Source of the DNA: Brachybacterium sp. EE-P12
Lineage (GTDB): Bacteria > Actinomycetota > Actinomycetes > Actinomycetales > Dermabacteraceae
DNA length: 64,000 bases
Reading direction: 5' to 3'
Assembly (NCBI RefSeq): GCF_003711805.1
Contig: NZ_QXCP01000003.1
Coordinates: forward strand, 124,001 to 188,000
In this document: positions 32,395-40,444 of the stretch, piece after piece
Layout: each line of letters opens with the position of its first letter
How positions within the stretch are numbered: position 1 is the first letter of the stretch
Notes under the pieces: generated by a model
The model's database searches: none
What the model was told of the DNA's origin: nothing
The model's input: only the letters and a program-made list of their open reading frames with translations
Made by a program: the position numbers and the translations under genes

Positions 32395-32883
32395 TCAGGT
32401 GTGCCGGGCGCGCCCCGTCGAGGAGTGCATGACCTCGCCGGACAGGAGCGAGAGCCCGAGCAGGACGATCGCGAGGACGAGATACGTCCAGGTGTCCACC
32501 GCGTTCAGCGGCAGGAAGTTCGCCATCGACGTCGGAGCGACGAGCAGGCCGAAGATCCACAGCACCGCGCAGAGACCGCCGGCCAGCCGCAGGTACATCC
32601 GCGCCGAGAGGGAGGACCTCACCATCGCGACGCAGGCCCCGCCTAGGAGCAGGTGGATGACGTTGTGCAGCACGGAGACCTGGAAGATCCCCAGCACCAT
32701 CGCCTCCGAGCCGTAGCCCATCTCGAGCGAGTTGAAGTTCTGCGTCAGCCCGGGGAAGAACCCGGCGAAGCCGATCGCGAGAAAGAACATCCCGCTGATG
32801 GTCGCGGCCCATCGCACCGGAGAGCGTTCGAGGTGGTCGTCCGCCCGCGTCAGCGGCGGGTTGAGGTGGTCGTCGATGAGCAT
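32395..32883 (-). CDS. DUF4383-type membrane protein
   Basis: The product has 162 residues and four hydrophobic segments (GMFFLAIGFAGFFPG, VSVLHNVIHLLLGGACVAMV, LAGGLCAVLWIFGLLV, TWTYLVLAIVLLGLSLL). The loop VLHNVIHLLLG and the FFPGLTQNF region fit the DUF4383 family of four-helix membrane proteins of unknown role. The start at 32883 is chosen because GGAGGA precedes it; the open frame extends 25 codons further with Arg-rich sequence. It does not overlap the operon to its left. Confidence 0.75.
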   Translation of the reverse strand: MLIDDHLNPPLTRADDHLERSPVRWAATISGMFFLAIGFAGFFPGLTQNFNSLEMGYGSEAMVLGIFQVSVLHNVIHLLLGGACVAMVRSSLSARMYLRLAGGLCAVLWIFGLLVAPTSMANFLPLNAVDTWTYLVLAIVLLGLSLLSGEVMHSSTGRARHT

Positions 32884-33051
32884 GTCGGTTCCTCCGTTCG
32901 CCAGCTCCTCCAAGGAGCGTGGACGGGCCTGTCGGCACGGTGCTCGCACCGACCGCACGGCAGAGGGGCGGGGATTCCGCTCGACGTCGTGGCTCTCAGG
33001 TTACGCCCACCCCGTAGAGGGCGGAAGGGGGCCGACGGGGCGGGCGGAGGG

Positions 33052-33948
33052 TCAGGCCCCGGCGGCGCGGGCGACCTCGTCGGCGAGCACCACGTCCGCG
33101 AGGCCCGAGCCGAGGTTCTGGGCGACGACCAGCCCGTCCGGACGGCCTGCGCGCAGCAGGTCGCCGGTCGCGCAGGTCGCCCGGGGGTAGCCCTCGCCGT
33201 GCTTGAGGGGGCGCAGAGACTCGAACTGCTCGACGTCGTCGGCCACGACCGTGCCGGTGCGGGAGATCGCTGCCCCCGCGACCGCGGCGTAGTCGATCGG
33301 CAGCAGCGTCACGTCGGCCGGGACCTCCCCGGGAGCGAGCTCGAGGCCGCGCAGGCCCACGGGCAGGCCGCTGATCACGACGCCCGCGCCGGCGAGCGCA
33401 CGACCACGATCCGCAGTGATGCGCAGCTCGAGATCGGGCACGTGCGCGGCGCACCAGGCGGCGAGCTCCTCGAGCGCCTCCTGCCGTCTGCCCCAGACGG
33501 TCAGCGGCCCCCGGCCGAGCGCCGCGATCATGCGGGCGTGCGAGCGGGCCTGCACGCCCGTCCCCAGAAAGGTGATCGGCCGGTCGTCGAGGGCGAGGGA
33601 GGCGCCGGTGACCGCGGCGGTGCGCTGGGCGGTGAGCTCGGCGGCGTCCATCGTGGCGCGCGTCGATCCGTCGGCCGCGGAGAGCACCATGAGCCCGCCG
33701 ATCATCTCCTTGCCGTGCTCGCGGTTCGAGGGCGTGACCGTCACCCACTTCATGCCGAGCAGGCCGCGCTCCGGCCACGCGGCGGGCATCGCGTTCGCGA
33801 ACCCGCCCTCCTCGTGGGAGACCTGGGACTTCGGTGTCACCGAGGCGGAGCCGTCGGCGAGGGCGAGCAGCGTCTCGCGCATCAGCGCGGCCTGCTCGGT
33901 CGGGGTGGGGAGGAGGGTGCTGACCTGGGCGTCGTCGAGATGGATCAC
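33052..33948 (-). CDS. Ornithine cyclodeaminase / mu-crystallin family protein
   Basis: The enzyme has 298 residues. It has the family's N-terminal substrate segment (MKWVTVTPSNREHGKEMIGG, TRATMDAAELTAQRTAAVTG) and a Rossmann domain (PITFLGTGVQARSHARMIAA) binding NAD(P). Members deaminate ornithine to proline, or act as ketimine reductases or amino-acid dehydrogenases, so the specific reaction is uncertain. GTG 33948 is the start because it opens the conserved IHLDDAQVSTLL; upstream frame is Pro/Arg-rich noise. It is isolated, with a divergent small membrane protein 126 bases away. Confidence 0.85.
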   Translation of the reverse strand: MIHLDDAQVSTLLPTPTEQAALMRETLLALADGSASVTPKSQVSHEEGGFANAMPAAWPERGLLGMKWVTVTPSNREHGKEMIGGLMVLSAADGSTRATMDAAELTAQRTAAVTGASLALDDRPITFLGTGVQARSHARMIAALGRGPLTVWGRRQEALEELAAWCAAHVPDLELRITADRGRALAGAGVVISGLPVGLRGLELAPGEVPADVTLLPIDYAAVAGAAISRTGTVVADDVEQFESLRPLKHGEGYPRATCATGDLLRAGRPDGLVVAQNLGSGLADVVLADEVARAAGA

Positions 33949-34074
33949 GCGGCGACGGTATCCCGGGGCGCCCGGGGGACGGGAGGGGCGGGGCGGTGCG
34001 GGTGTTCGGGGCCTCGGCGAGACCGGAATGCGGTGCCGGGCGACGGGTGTGCCGGAGATGTCTACTCTGGGAGG

Positions 34075-34590
34075 ATGATGAATCGGTGGGGGAGCGGCGA
34101 GAGCGGCCCGGGCGGCGAACCGTCCTGGCTGGGCGGCAAGGACCGCGGAGGCCAGGGCGCGGTGCCCGGCTCCGGGAGCGACGGGCAGGACGGCGCGGGG
34201 GCGGGCCGCAACGATCCGCTCCCGAACGGCGAGAGCGGATGGTCCTCGGACTTCGGCCCGGGCAGCTCCGGTCGGCGGGCTGACCAGGACTTCGGCCCCT
34301 CCTCGAGTCCGAGCGACGCCCCGCAGCACACCGGGCCGCGCTTCGGGAGCTTCGGCGAGGATGGCACCGCCGACGGCTCCGACCGTGGGCGAGGGCCCGA
34401 CGGCCAGGACTCCTCGAGCGCGCCGACGCTGAGGCAGGTCCTCGGCGGCGTGCTGCCGATGATCGTCTTCGTCATCGTGGCGGTGGCGTTCTTCCGCGCG
34501 GACTTCAACCTCTGGTGGGTCGCCTTCGTGATCATCCTGCCGACGATCCGGCGCTTCAGCAGGATGTTCGGCGGCAACCGTCGGCGGTAG
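34075..34590 (+). CDS. Gly/Ser-rich disordered protein with a C-terminal membrane anchor
   Basis: The product has 171 residues. The first 115 are low-complexity Gly/Ser/Asp/Pro, surely disordered. Two short hydrophobic stretches follow (GGVLPMIVFVIVAVAFF and NLWWVAFVIILPTI), and the end is basic (RRFSRMFGGNRRR), so the N-terminal part may extend across the membrane or stay cytoplasmic. The start is ATG 34075 or the adjacent ATG 34078, just after GGGAGG. I recognise no family. Confidence 0.65.
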   Translation: MMNRWGSGESGPGGEPSWLGGKDRGGQGAVPGSGSDGQDGAGAGRNDPLPNGESGWSSDFGPGSSGRRADQDFGPSSSPSDAPQHTGPRFGSFGEDGTADGSDRGRGPDGQDSSSAPTLRQVLGGVLPMIVFVIVAVAFFRADFNLWWVAFVIILPTIRRFSRMFGGNRRR

Positions 34591-34605
34591 CGCTCAGAGC
34601 CCGGC

Positions 34606-35106
34606 TCACAGGGCGAGGCGGTACTCGGAGCCGTCGGCCGAACGCTCCAGCACCCCGGCGTCGACCGCATCGCGGCGCACCAGCGCGACGTCGGCCGCGA
34701 ACATCGCGATCGCGGCGTTCAGCTCCGGCTCGCTGAGGCGTCGCTCCCGGCCGACCCGCTCGAAGACCAGGCGCGCGATCCGGCCGCTGACCTCGCGGGA
34801 CTCCTCGGTCTTCACCGGGATCCCATCGAGCCGCGGCACCTCGAGGATCGCCCGGTCCGAGCGCATCAGTGCGAGGGACTCCGAGATCCGGCGCAGCGCC
34901 TGGACGTCGACATCGCCGTCGCTGCTGAGCCAGTCCAGGCGTGAGAGCGGGCCGTCCGTCGGCGGCTTCTCCGCGGCCTGATGCGTCTCAGCGTTGTCCC
35001 CGGCCAGCAGCTGCCCGAGTCCGCGGCGGAGCTTCGGCGCGGCGAGCAGGGAGAAGAGCATGCGGGCGTGGCCGAGCTCGGCCGCGTGATCAGGGACGAC
35101 GGACAT
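34606..35106 (-). CDS. DUF2087-domain protein
   Basis: The product has 166 residues. The C-terminal 70 residues (RIARLVFERVGRERRLSEPE, AADVALVRRDAVDAGVLERS, DGSEYRL) match the DUF2087 pattern found at the end of some small regulators. The N-terminal part (ARMLFSLLAAPKLRRGLGQL) may be a degenerate winged helix. The start at 35106 has AAGGAG 5 bases upstream. The function may be transcriptional regulation, but this is inference. It converges with the disordered membrane protein and is divergent from the thermonuclease gene. Confidence 0.72.
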   Translation of the reverse strand: MSVVPDHAAELGHARMLFSLLAAPKLRRGLGQLLAGDNAETHQAAEKPPTDGPLSRLDWLSSDGDVDVQALRRISESLALMRSDRAILEVPRLDGIPVKTEESREVSGRIARLVFERVGRERRLSEPELNAAIAMFAADVALVRRDAVDAGVLERSADGSEYRLAL

Positions 35107-35243
35107 CAGGACTCCTTCGGGCGGGTGGCCTCCAGGGTCGCATGGCGCGGTGTGATGTCCCGGACAGATCCTCGTTCCGGGGTCGATGCTCGTCACTGGG
35201 AGGTGATGCTTCCATTTCTGGGTGTGTTTCGTCGGGGAGGGCG

Positions 35244-36560
35244 ATGTCGGTGGTCATGGGCGTGTTCGACGGTTCACGGAGCGGTCGACGGGCGGCCGGG
35301 CTCGGCAGCGGTCCGCAGCGGGGGAGGGGCCTGGCGCTGGTGCTCGGCGCCGTGCTCGCGGGGAGCCTGCTCGCCGGCTGCGATGACGGCAGCGGCACCG
35401 GCACGGTGGTGCGGGTCGTCGACGGCGACACCCTCGTCGCCGTGATCGCCGGGGAGGAGACGACGGTTCGCCTGCTGAACATCGACACCCCGGAGACCAA
35501 GCACCCGGACCTGCCCGTGCAGTGCCTCGGCCCCGAGGCGACGGAGTTCCTCGCCGAGCGTCTGCCCGCCGGGACCGAGATCGAGCTCGAGTACGACGAG
35601 GAGCGACTGGATCGCTACGACCGGACCCTCGCCGGGGTGTACGAGTCGGGATCCCTGGTCAACGCGGAGATCGCCGCCGAGGGTCTCGGCGTGCCGGTCT
35701 ACTTCGAACCCAACGACCGCTTCCTGCCCGAGGTCGAGGAGGCCGCCGCGACGGCCGAGGCCGAGGGGCTCGGACTGTTCTCGGCCGCGATCGAGTGCAC
35801 CGTCCCCGCACAGATCAAGCAGCTCGGCGCCGCGGCAGATCAGATTCCTGCGGCCGTCGACGGCGACCCGGCCGACGCGCTCGCCGAGGCGACGGCGCTG
35901 GTCGAGGATGCGGAGTCGCTCGTCGAGTCGCTCGAGGCGGAGATGCTCGGGACCGGCACGAATGCGGTGCTGGCGCTGCCGCTCGCCGTGACGTTCGCCG
36001 ACGGTCAGCGCGAGGCCGCCGAGGAGGTGCGCGGCCGGGCCGTCGAGGGCCGCGACCGGCTCCAGGGGCTCAAGGACGACTGGGACGAGGAGCAGGAGCG
36101 GCTGCGCGAGGAGCAGGAGCGCCTCGAGCGCGAGCAGCGGGAGCGGGAGGAGCGCGAACGGCTCGAGCGCGAGGAGCGCGAACGCGAGGAGGAGGAGCAG
36201 CAGGAGCGCGAGGAGCGCGAGGAGCGGGAGAGGCGCGAGCGGGAGGCTGCTCCGGCGGCGACGGATCAGGGCGGATCGGAGCGGAGCAATGGGTCGAGTT
36301 CGAGCTCCGGGTCAGGATCGGGCTCGGAGAAGGAGAGCTCCGGCGGCACGGGCGGAAGGGCTTCGGGTGGAGCCGGCCAGGGCGGCTCCGGTGGCGAGAA
36401 GTCGGGGTCCGGTGGCGGGAAGTCCGGGTCGGGCGGCTCCGGCGGCGGATCGTCCAGCTGCGTGCCCTATGGCCCGGAGATCTCCTACTCGGACGACGGC
36501 GGCTACACGGGCAAGCGCTACGGCATGCCCGGAGGCAAGACCTTCCGCAAGTGCCGCTGA
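35244..36560 (+). CDS. Thermonuclease-like (SNase) lipoprotein with a charged coiled coil and Cys-containing C-terminus
   Basis: The protein has 438 residues. A signal with lipobox L-L-A-G-C anchors it outside the membrane. Residues about 50-195 are a staphylococcal-nuclease domain: VVDGDTLVAV, VRLLNIDTPETKHP (Arg, Asp and Glu of the active site) and DRYDRTLAGVY (second catalytic Arg). A helical segment follows, then a highly charged Glu/Arg coiled coil of about 70 residues, a Gly/Ser-rich spacer, and a small terminal module with two Cys (SCVPYGPEI, GGKTFRKCR). It would cleave DNA or RNA at the cell surface, calcium-dependent in the family. The start has GGGGAGGG upstream. Confidence 0.85.
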   Translation: MSVVMGVFDGSRSGRRAAGLGSGPQRGRGLALVLGAVLAGSLLAGCDDGSGTGTVVRVVDGDTLVAVIAGEETTVRLLNIDTPETKHPDLPVQCLGPEATEFLAERLPAGTEIELEYDEERLDRYDRTLAGVYESGSLVNAEIAAEGLGVPVYFEPNDRFLPEVEEAAATAEAEGLGLFSAAIECTVPAQIKQLGAAADQIPAAVDGDPADALAEATALVEDAESLVESLEAEMLGTGTNAVLALPLAVTFADGQREAAEEVRGRAVEGRDRLQGLKDDWDEEQERLREEQERLEREQREREERERLEREEREREEEEQQEREEREERERREREAAPAATDQGGSERSNGSSSSSGSGSGSEKESSGGTGGRASGGAGQGGSGGEKSGSGGGKSGSGGSGGGSSSCVPYGPEISYSDDGGYTGKRYGMPGGKTFRKCR

Positions 36561-36674
36561 CGGACGCAGGACCCGGCGGGGCGCTCGTCGCCCCTGGGGG
36601 AGCGCGTGGTGGATGCCGAGCGACGGGGCAGGACGGATCGCGCTGCGGTCGATCAGCGTCCGCACCCCGTCTCG

Positions 36675-37688
36675 TCAGAAGTCCCAGTCGTCGTCGCTGG
36701 TGTGCTCGGCCTTGCCGATGACGTAGCTGGAGCCGGAGCCGCTGAAGAAGTCATGGTTCTCGTCGGAGCCGGGGGCGAGGGCAGCAAGGATCTCGGGGCG
36801 GACCGTCGTCTCGTCGGCGGTGAAGCGTGCTGGGTAGCCGAGATTCATGAGGGCCTTGTTCGCGTTGTAGCGCACGAAGGCGGAGACGTCCTCCAGGAGC
36901 CCGAGGGGCTCGTAGAGCTCCCCGGAGTACTCGAGCTCGAGCTGGTAGAGCTCGTCCAGCAGGACGTACGTGAATCCTTCCATCTCGTCGCGGCGGTCCG
37001 GGTGTGCCTCGAGGCCCCGCTGGTACTTGTAGCCCGAGTAGTAGCCGTGCACGGCCTTGTCGCGCAGGATGAGTCGGATCATGTCGGCGGTGTTGGTCAG
37101 GGTGGCGCGCACGGAGAAGTGCAGCGGCAGGTAGAAACCTGCGTACAGCAGCAGGCTGGAGAGGAGGGTGGAGGAGACCTTCCGCTTCAAGGGGTCGGGC
37201 CCGTAGTAGTGCTGCAGCACCTTCTTGCATCGTGCCTGCAGCAGGTCGTTGCCGATGGCCCACCGGTAGGCCTCGTCGATCTCCCGGGTGCTGGTCAGCG
37301 TCGAGAACACCGATGAGTACGAGCGTGCATGCACGGACTGCATGAAGGCGATGTTGGTGTAGACGGCCTCTTCGTGCTCGGTGCGAGCGTCCTGGATCTG
37401 GCAGATCTCCCCGACGGTCGCCTGCACGGTGTCGAGCATGGTGAGTCCGGTGAAGACTCGCATGGTGAGCGTGCGCTCATGCGGTGCGAGCGCCTGCCAG
37501 GCCGACTGGTCGTTGGACAGCGGCACCTTCTCGGGCAGCCAGAAGTTGGCGGTCAGCCGGTTCCAGATCTCGAGGTCCTTCTCGTCCTCCACGCGGTTCC
37601 AGTTGATGGGGCGCAGCCGGGCGGTGGGCTGGTGCCGGTACCCGGGAGGCGTGATGGAGCCTCGGTCGGTCGGGATCGTGCTGGTCAT
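36675..37688 (-). CDS. nrdF: Ribonucleotide reductase radical subunit NrdF with a metal-free class Ie (QSK) active site
   Basis: The 337-residue protein aligns closely with class Ib NrdF ([65 protein letters not shown]). Of the six metal ligands, Asp86, His120 and His214 are kept, but the three glutamates are Gln117 ([10 protein letters not shown]), Ser177 ([11 protein letters not shown]) and Lys211 (RDKAVHGYY). The radical tyrosine Tyr124 is kept. The codons are CAG at 37338-37340, TCC at 37158-37160 and AAG at 37056-37058. Q/S/K at these places is the known mark of class Ie, in which a NrdI-oxidised DOPA radical replaces the metal cofactor. The start overlaps the nrdI stop (ATGA). No nrdE is adjacent. 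Deoxynucleotide synthesis role is firm by family; metal independence is inference from residues. Confidence 0.93.
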   Translation of the reverse strand: MTSTIPTDRGSITPPGYRHQPTARLRPINWNRVEDEKDLEIWNRLTANFWLPEKVPLSNDQSAWQALAPHERTLTMRVFTGLTMLDTVQATVGEICQIQDARTEHEEAVYTNIAFMQSVHARSYSSVFSTLTSTREIDEAYRWAIGNDLLQARCKKVLQHYYGPDPLKRKVSSTLLSSLLLYAGFYLPLHFSVRATLTNTADMIRLILRDKAVHGYYSGYKYQRGLEAHPDRRDEMEGFTYVLLDELYQLELEYSGELYEPLGLLEDVSAFVRYNANKALMNLGYPARFTADETTVRPEILAALAPGSDENHDFFSGSGSSYVIGKAEHTSDDDWDF

Positions 37689-38251
37689 GCGGTTCTGCTC
37701 CTCATGTCGTTCATGTCGTTCATGTCGTTCCTGCCGTTCGTGTCGCTCGTCGGGCCTGCCATCTCCGTCGGTGCCTCCGGTGTCGACGGCGCTGCTCGCC
37801 TCCAGAAGAGGTCGAGCCCCGCATTCACCCGTTCCACGTCGCGCCGGGTGCCCAGGAGCTCGAAGCGATAGAGCTCGGGCACGGCGCACTTGCGGGAGAT
37901 GACGGGACCGGCGAGGCAGTAGTGCTCGCCGAAGTTGGTGTTCCCTGCGGTGATCACGCCGCGGAGCAGCCCTCTGTTCACCGGGTCGTTCAGGAAGGCG
38001 ATCACCTGCTTCGGCACGGCCCCGGCGTGCTCCCCACCGCCGTACGTCGGGACGACCAGGACGAACGGGCGGCACACGCGGATCATCCCCTCGAGCCGAG
38101 GGCGGAGCGGGATCCGCACCGCGGGACGGTCCAGGCGCTCGATGAAGCGCAGCGTGTTCTCCGAGACGCTCGAGAAGAACACGAGGTCCGGTGATTCCTC
38201 CGGTGTCAGTTCTCGTGGTGCATGCCCGGGCGATGGGCGCTGGGCAGTCAT
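37685..38251 (-). CDS. nrdI: NrdI flavodoxin-like activator of NrdF
   Basis: The protein has 188 residues. The NrdI fold is clear: [19 protein letters not shown] at the phosphate loop, [20 protein letters not shown], and [20 protein letters not shown] around the flavin. NrdI supplies superoxide for assembly of manganese NrdF or, in class Ie, for oxidation of the tyrosine. The last 35 residues form an extension ending in Asn-Asp-Met repeats encoded by a 9-base tandem repeat. A GGAGGAG site precedes ATG 38251. Two NrdR-like boxes lie 55-100 bases upstream. Confidence 0.93.
   Translation of the reverse strand: MTAQRPSPGHAPRELTPEESPDLVFFSSVSENTLRFIERLDRPAVRIPLRPRLEGMIRVCRPFVLVVPTYGGGEHAGAVPKQVIAFLNDPVNRGLLRGVITAGNTNFGEHYCLAGPVISRKCAVPELYRFELLGTRRDVERVNAGLDLFWRRAAPSTPEAPTEMAGPTSDTNGRNDMNDMNDMRSRTA
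37703..37747. repeat. 9-base tandem repeat in the 3' end of nrdI
   Basis: Three exact copies of CATGTCGTT are followed by two degenerate copies (CCTGCCGTT, CGTGTCGCT). On the coding strand they encode Asn-Asp-Met units. The unit length is a multiple of three, so copy-number change would keep the frame. Confidence 0.85.
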
Positions 38252-38645
38252 GCTCGTGAGCTCCTCCTTCGTTCGTGGCGGTGGTGATGGCAGAACTCCC
38301 CAGAATGACTAGATGTTGTGTCCTCGGACTCTGGGGCCACTACATGTACTGATATCAGGGCTTGCGGCTCGCAGTGGTGAGCCACGCCGACGTTAGAAGT
38401 TCGGCGTGGCGAACTACCAGACCGATGTGACCGGGACGACTGCTTCGCCGCAGTCCTCAGCGCTGCCTCGTCCGCTCCGTGATCGGGATACGCCTCCCCT
38501 GCGTGGCCGACGCCTCGTCGTCACCCAGGGGTGCCCTGACAGGTCCTCCCACCTCGGGGTGGCGTGGGCGAGCATGGTGCCGTCGGGCCCGCAGGGTCCT
38601 GCCGGGCGAGCATCGCCCGCACCATCACCGCAGGAGGAGGACCTC
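38252..38645. other. 394-base divergent intergenic region between nrdI and the aldo/keto reductase
   Basis: The nrdI-proximal 110 bases hold a ribosome site and the paired NrdR-like boxes. The remaining part up to 38630 has an open frame continuous with the reductase but no start signal, so I see no gene in it. It presumably carries the reductase promoter, which I cannot place. Confidence 0.5.
38306..38352 (-). promoter_or_regulatory. Two NrdR-like boxes upstream of nrdI-nrdF
   Basis: On the minus strand ACACAACATCTAGTCA (38321-38306) matches 12 of 16 positions of the NrdR consensus ACACWATATATWGTGT, and TCAGTACATGTAGTGG (38352-38337) matches 11 of 16. They are separated by 15 bases, so centre-to-centre distance is 31 bp, the usual three-turn spacing of NrdR box pairs. 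The repressor NrdR senses ATP/dATP and controls reductase operons. Its gene is not in the window. Confidence 0.7.
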
Positions 38646-39668
38646 ATGGAGTACGTGAAGCTGGGCCGCACCGGGCTGGACGTCTCACGGCTGTGCCTGG
38701 GCACGATGGGCTTCGGAAACGCAGAGCGCTGGATCCATCCGTGGGTGCTCGAGGAGGACGACTCCCGTCCCGTGATCAAGCACGCCCTGGACGCGGGCAT
38801 CAACTTCTTCGACACCGCCAACGTCTACTCGATCGGCCGCAGCGAGGAGATCGTGGGCAAGGCCCTGGTCGACTACGCGAACCGCGAGGAGATCGTGCTG
38901 GCCACCAAGGTGCACGGCCAGATGCACGAGGGCCCCAACGGCGGCGGGCTCTCCCGCAAGTCGATCCTCGCCGAGGCGGAGGCGAGCCTGCGCCGGCTCG
39001 GCACCGACTACATCGACCTGTACATCATCCACCGCTGGGACCACACCGTCCCGATCGAGGAGACGATGCGGACGCTGGACGACCTGGTCCGCTCCGGGAA
39101 GGTCCGCTACATCGGGGCGTCGGCCATGTTCGCCTGGCAGTTCCTGCAGGCTCAGCACGTCGCCGAGGTGAACGGCTGGACGAAGTTCGTCTCGATGCAG
39201 AACCACTACAACCTCCTCTACCGCGAGGAGGAGCGCGAGATGATGCCGCTGCTGCGCGAGCTCGGCGTCGCCTCGACGCCGTACAGTCCGCTCGCCGCGG
39301 GCCGGCTCACCCGCGACTGGGACGCGGACACCGAGCGTGCCCGCACGGACCGGACCGCGAAGTCGAAGTACGACGCCACCGAGGACACCGACCGCGCGAT
39401 CGTCGAGCAGGTTGCGAGGATCGCGCAGGATCGGGGCGTGGAGCGGGTGCACGTGGCGCTGGCCTGGCTGCTCGCGAAGGACCCCGTCGTCTCCCCGATC
39501 ATCGGCGCGACCAAGACCTCGCACATCGACGGTGCGCTCGGTGCGCTCGACCTCGAGCTCACGGCCGACGAGATCGCCGCGCTCGAGGCGCCGTACGTCC
39601 CGCACAGGGTCGTGGGCGCGCTCGCGCCGGGCGAGTCGACCCTCGGCGAGGGAGGCAAGAGCCGCTGA
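38646..39668 (+). CDS. Aldo/keto reductase
   Basis: This NADP-dependent TIM-barrel oxidoreductase has 340 residues. Catalytic Asp and Tyr lie in GINFFDTANVYSIGRSEEIVG, Lys in VLATKVHG and His in YIIHRWDH. The cofactor-binding end has SPIIGATKTSHIDGAL. It resembles the YajO/YghZ-like group that reduces small carbonyls. ATG 38646 is chosen because AGGAGGAGG lies just upstream; the open frame runs 80 codons further back without coding character. It is divergent from nrdI. Confidence 0.92.
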   Translation: MEYVKLGRTGLDVSRLCLGTMGFGNAERWIHPWVLEEDDSRPVIKHALDAGINFFDTANVYSIGRSEEIVGKALVDYANREEIVLATKVHGQMHEGPNGGGLSRKSILAEAEASLRRLGTDYIDLYIIHRWDHTVPIEETMRTLDDLVRSGKVRYIGASAMFAWQFLQAQHVAEVNGWTKFVSMQNHYNLLYREEEREMMPLLRELGVASTPYSPLAAGRLTRDWDADTERARTDRTAKSKYDATEDTDRAIVEQVARIAQDRGVERVHVALAWLLAKDPVVSPIIGATKTSHIDGALGALDLELTADEIAALEAPYVPHRVVGALAPGESTLGEGGKSR

Positions 39669-39690
39669 GCCCGAACCTCAGGGGGCTCTC

Positions 39691-39715
39691 GGACCTGCCC
39701 TGTGGTGTCAGGTCC
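39691..39715 (+). terminator. Weak hairpin after the aldo/keto reductase
   Basis: GGACCTG (39691-39697) pairs with CAGGTCC (39709-39715) around an 11-base loop, 22 bases after the reductase stop. It lies in a convergent gap ahead of a small minus-strand gene. Confidence 0.35.
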
Positions 39716-39796
39716 TGCCATTCCATACGGGCTATAAAGCGAGTCCTCGTCCCGTCCCTCCTTCACGAGGGGCAGGGGCGAGGCCGCGCCGTGAGG

Positions 39797-39982
39797 TCAG
39801 CGCCGCACCGAGGGTTTATCCCTTCGCCGCAGTGTGACGACAGCCGCCGCCACATAGAGCGCACCGGCCACTGCTATTGCTGCACCGAGCAACGGATTCC
39901 CAGGCACTGAAATATCGCCGAGGGGGATATCCGCGAAGATGAGCGCAATGCCGGCCAATGTGACTGCGGCACCCGCGATCAT
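39797..39982 (-). CDS. Small two-helix membrane protein
   Basis: The product has 61 residues: two hydrophobic helices (AGAAVTLAGIALIFADIPL and LLGAAIAVAGALYVAAAVV) and a basic tail LRRRDKPSVRR. The surrounding stretch (about 39820-40110) is visibly less GC-rich than the rest of the window. The frame is open back to the stop of the next upstream minus-strand gene, but ATG 39982 is the only good start. No family is recognised. An immunity-like role for the adjacent peptide-like gene is speculative. Confidence 0.5.
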   Translation of the reverse strand: MIAGAAVTLAGIALIFADIPLGDISVPGNPLLGAAIAVAGALYVAAAVVTLRRRDKPSVRR

Positions 39983-40093
39983 CTTCTGGATGCATCGCGA
40001 TCGAAATGCTCCATAAGTGCTCGGCGCGAAGTGACCTTTCTCGGGGGATCTTGGCGGACTGCGTAGATCCGCTGAAGGACCGGGTGCAGGTGA

Positions 40094-40444
40094 TCAGAGT
40101 CCGCAGGCCATCAGGCCACCGACTCCGCTTGCTGCGAGGGCGAAATCCTTGATCTCCTGCTCGGCGGTCCGACCTGCGATTCCGCGAGCACCCATGAAGA
40201 TCCGCGCGACAGTGCGGGCACCGTACTTGGCGACGAGCCCGCCGAGGCGGACGGCGAGGTTCGCGAGGCGCACCGTGGGGAAGACGGTCTGTGCAGCGAA
40301 CCATGCGATCGCGGCGATGCACGCGGCGACGTTCGTGGCGCCAGCAGGCTGGATTTGGGGCGAATCGGCCTTCACGGCGGTGTCGATCTCGGCGGACGAC
40401 GCGTTCAGCTCCTTCAGCTTCGGCTCTTCGAGGGTGAAACCCAC
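40094..40444 (-). CDS. Small atypical protein with leader-like N-terminus; upstream coding continues in another frame
   Basis: From GTG 40444 the product has 116 residues: a charged, leader-like start (GFTLEEPKLKELNASSAEID), then AGATNVAACIAAIAWFAAQT, amphipathic segments and an end with GLMACGL. No family is recognised. Codon third positions are GC-rich in this frame only downstream of 40444; upstream, bases 40445-40532 show the same bias in another frame (ATG 40532, MRLPSALAAV and THYREMERMLRGEW). Removing one G of the GGG run at about 40438-40442 (complement CCC) would fuse both into about 145 residues. It is either a frameshifted gene or one starting at GTG 40444. It lies just after a peptide-sensing-type kinase gene on the same strand. 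Confidence 0.45.
   Translation of the reverse strand: MGFTLEEPKLKELNASSAEIDTAVKADSPQIQPAGATNVAACIAAIAWFAAQTVFPTVRLANLAVRLGGLVAKYGARTVARIFMGARGIAGRTAEQEIKDFALAASGVGGLMACGL

Noticed and set aside
38406-38645. N-terminal extension of the aldo/keto reductase
   Set aside because: The frame is open, but the extra 80 residues have no coding character, and AGGAGGAGG sits immediately before ATG 38646.
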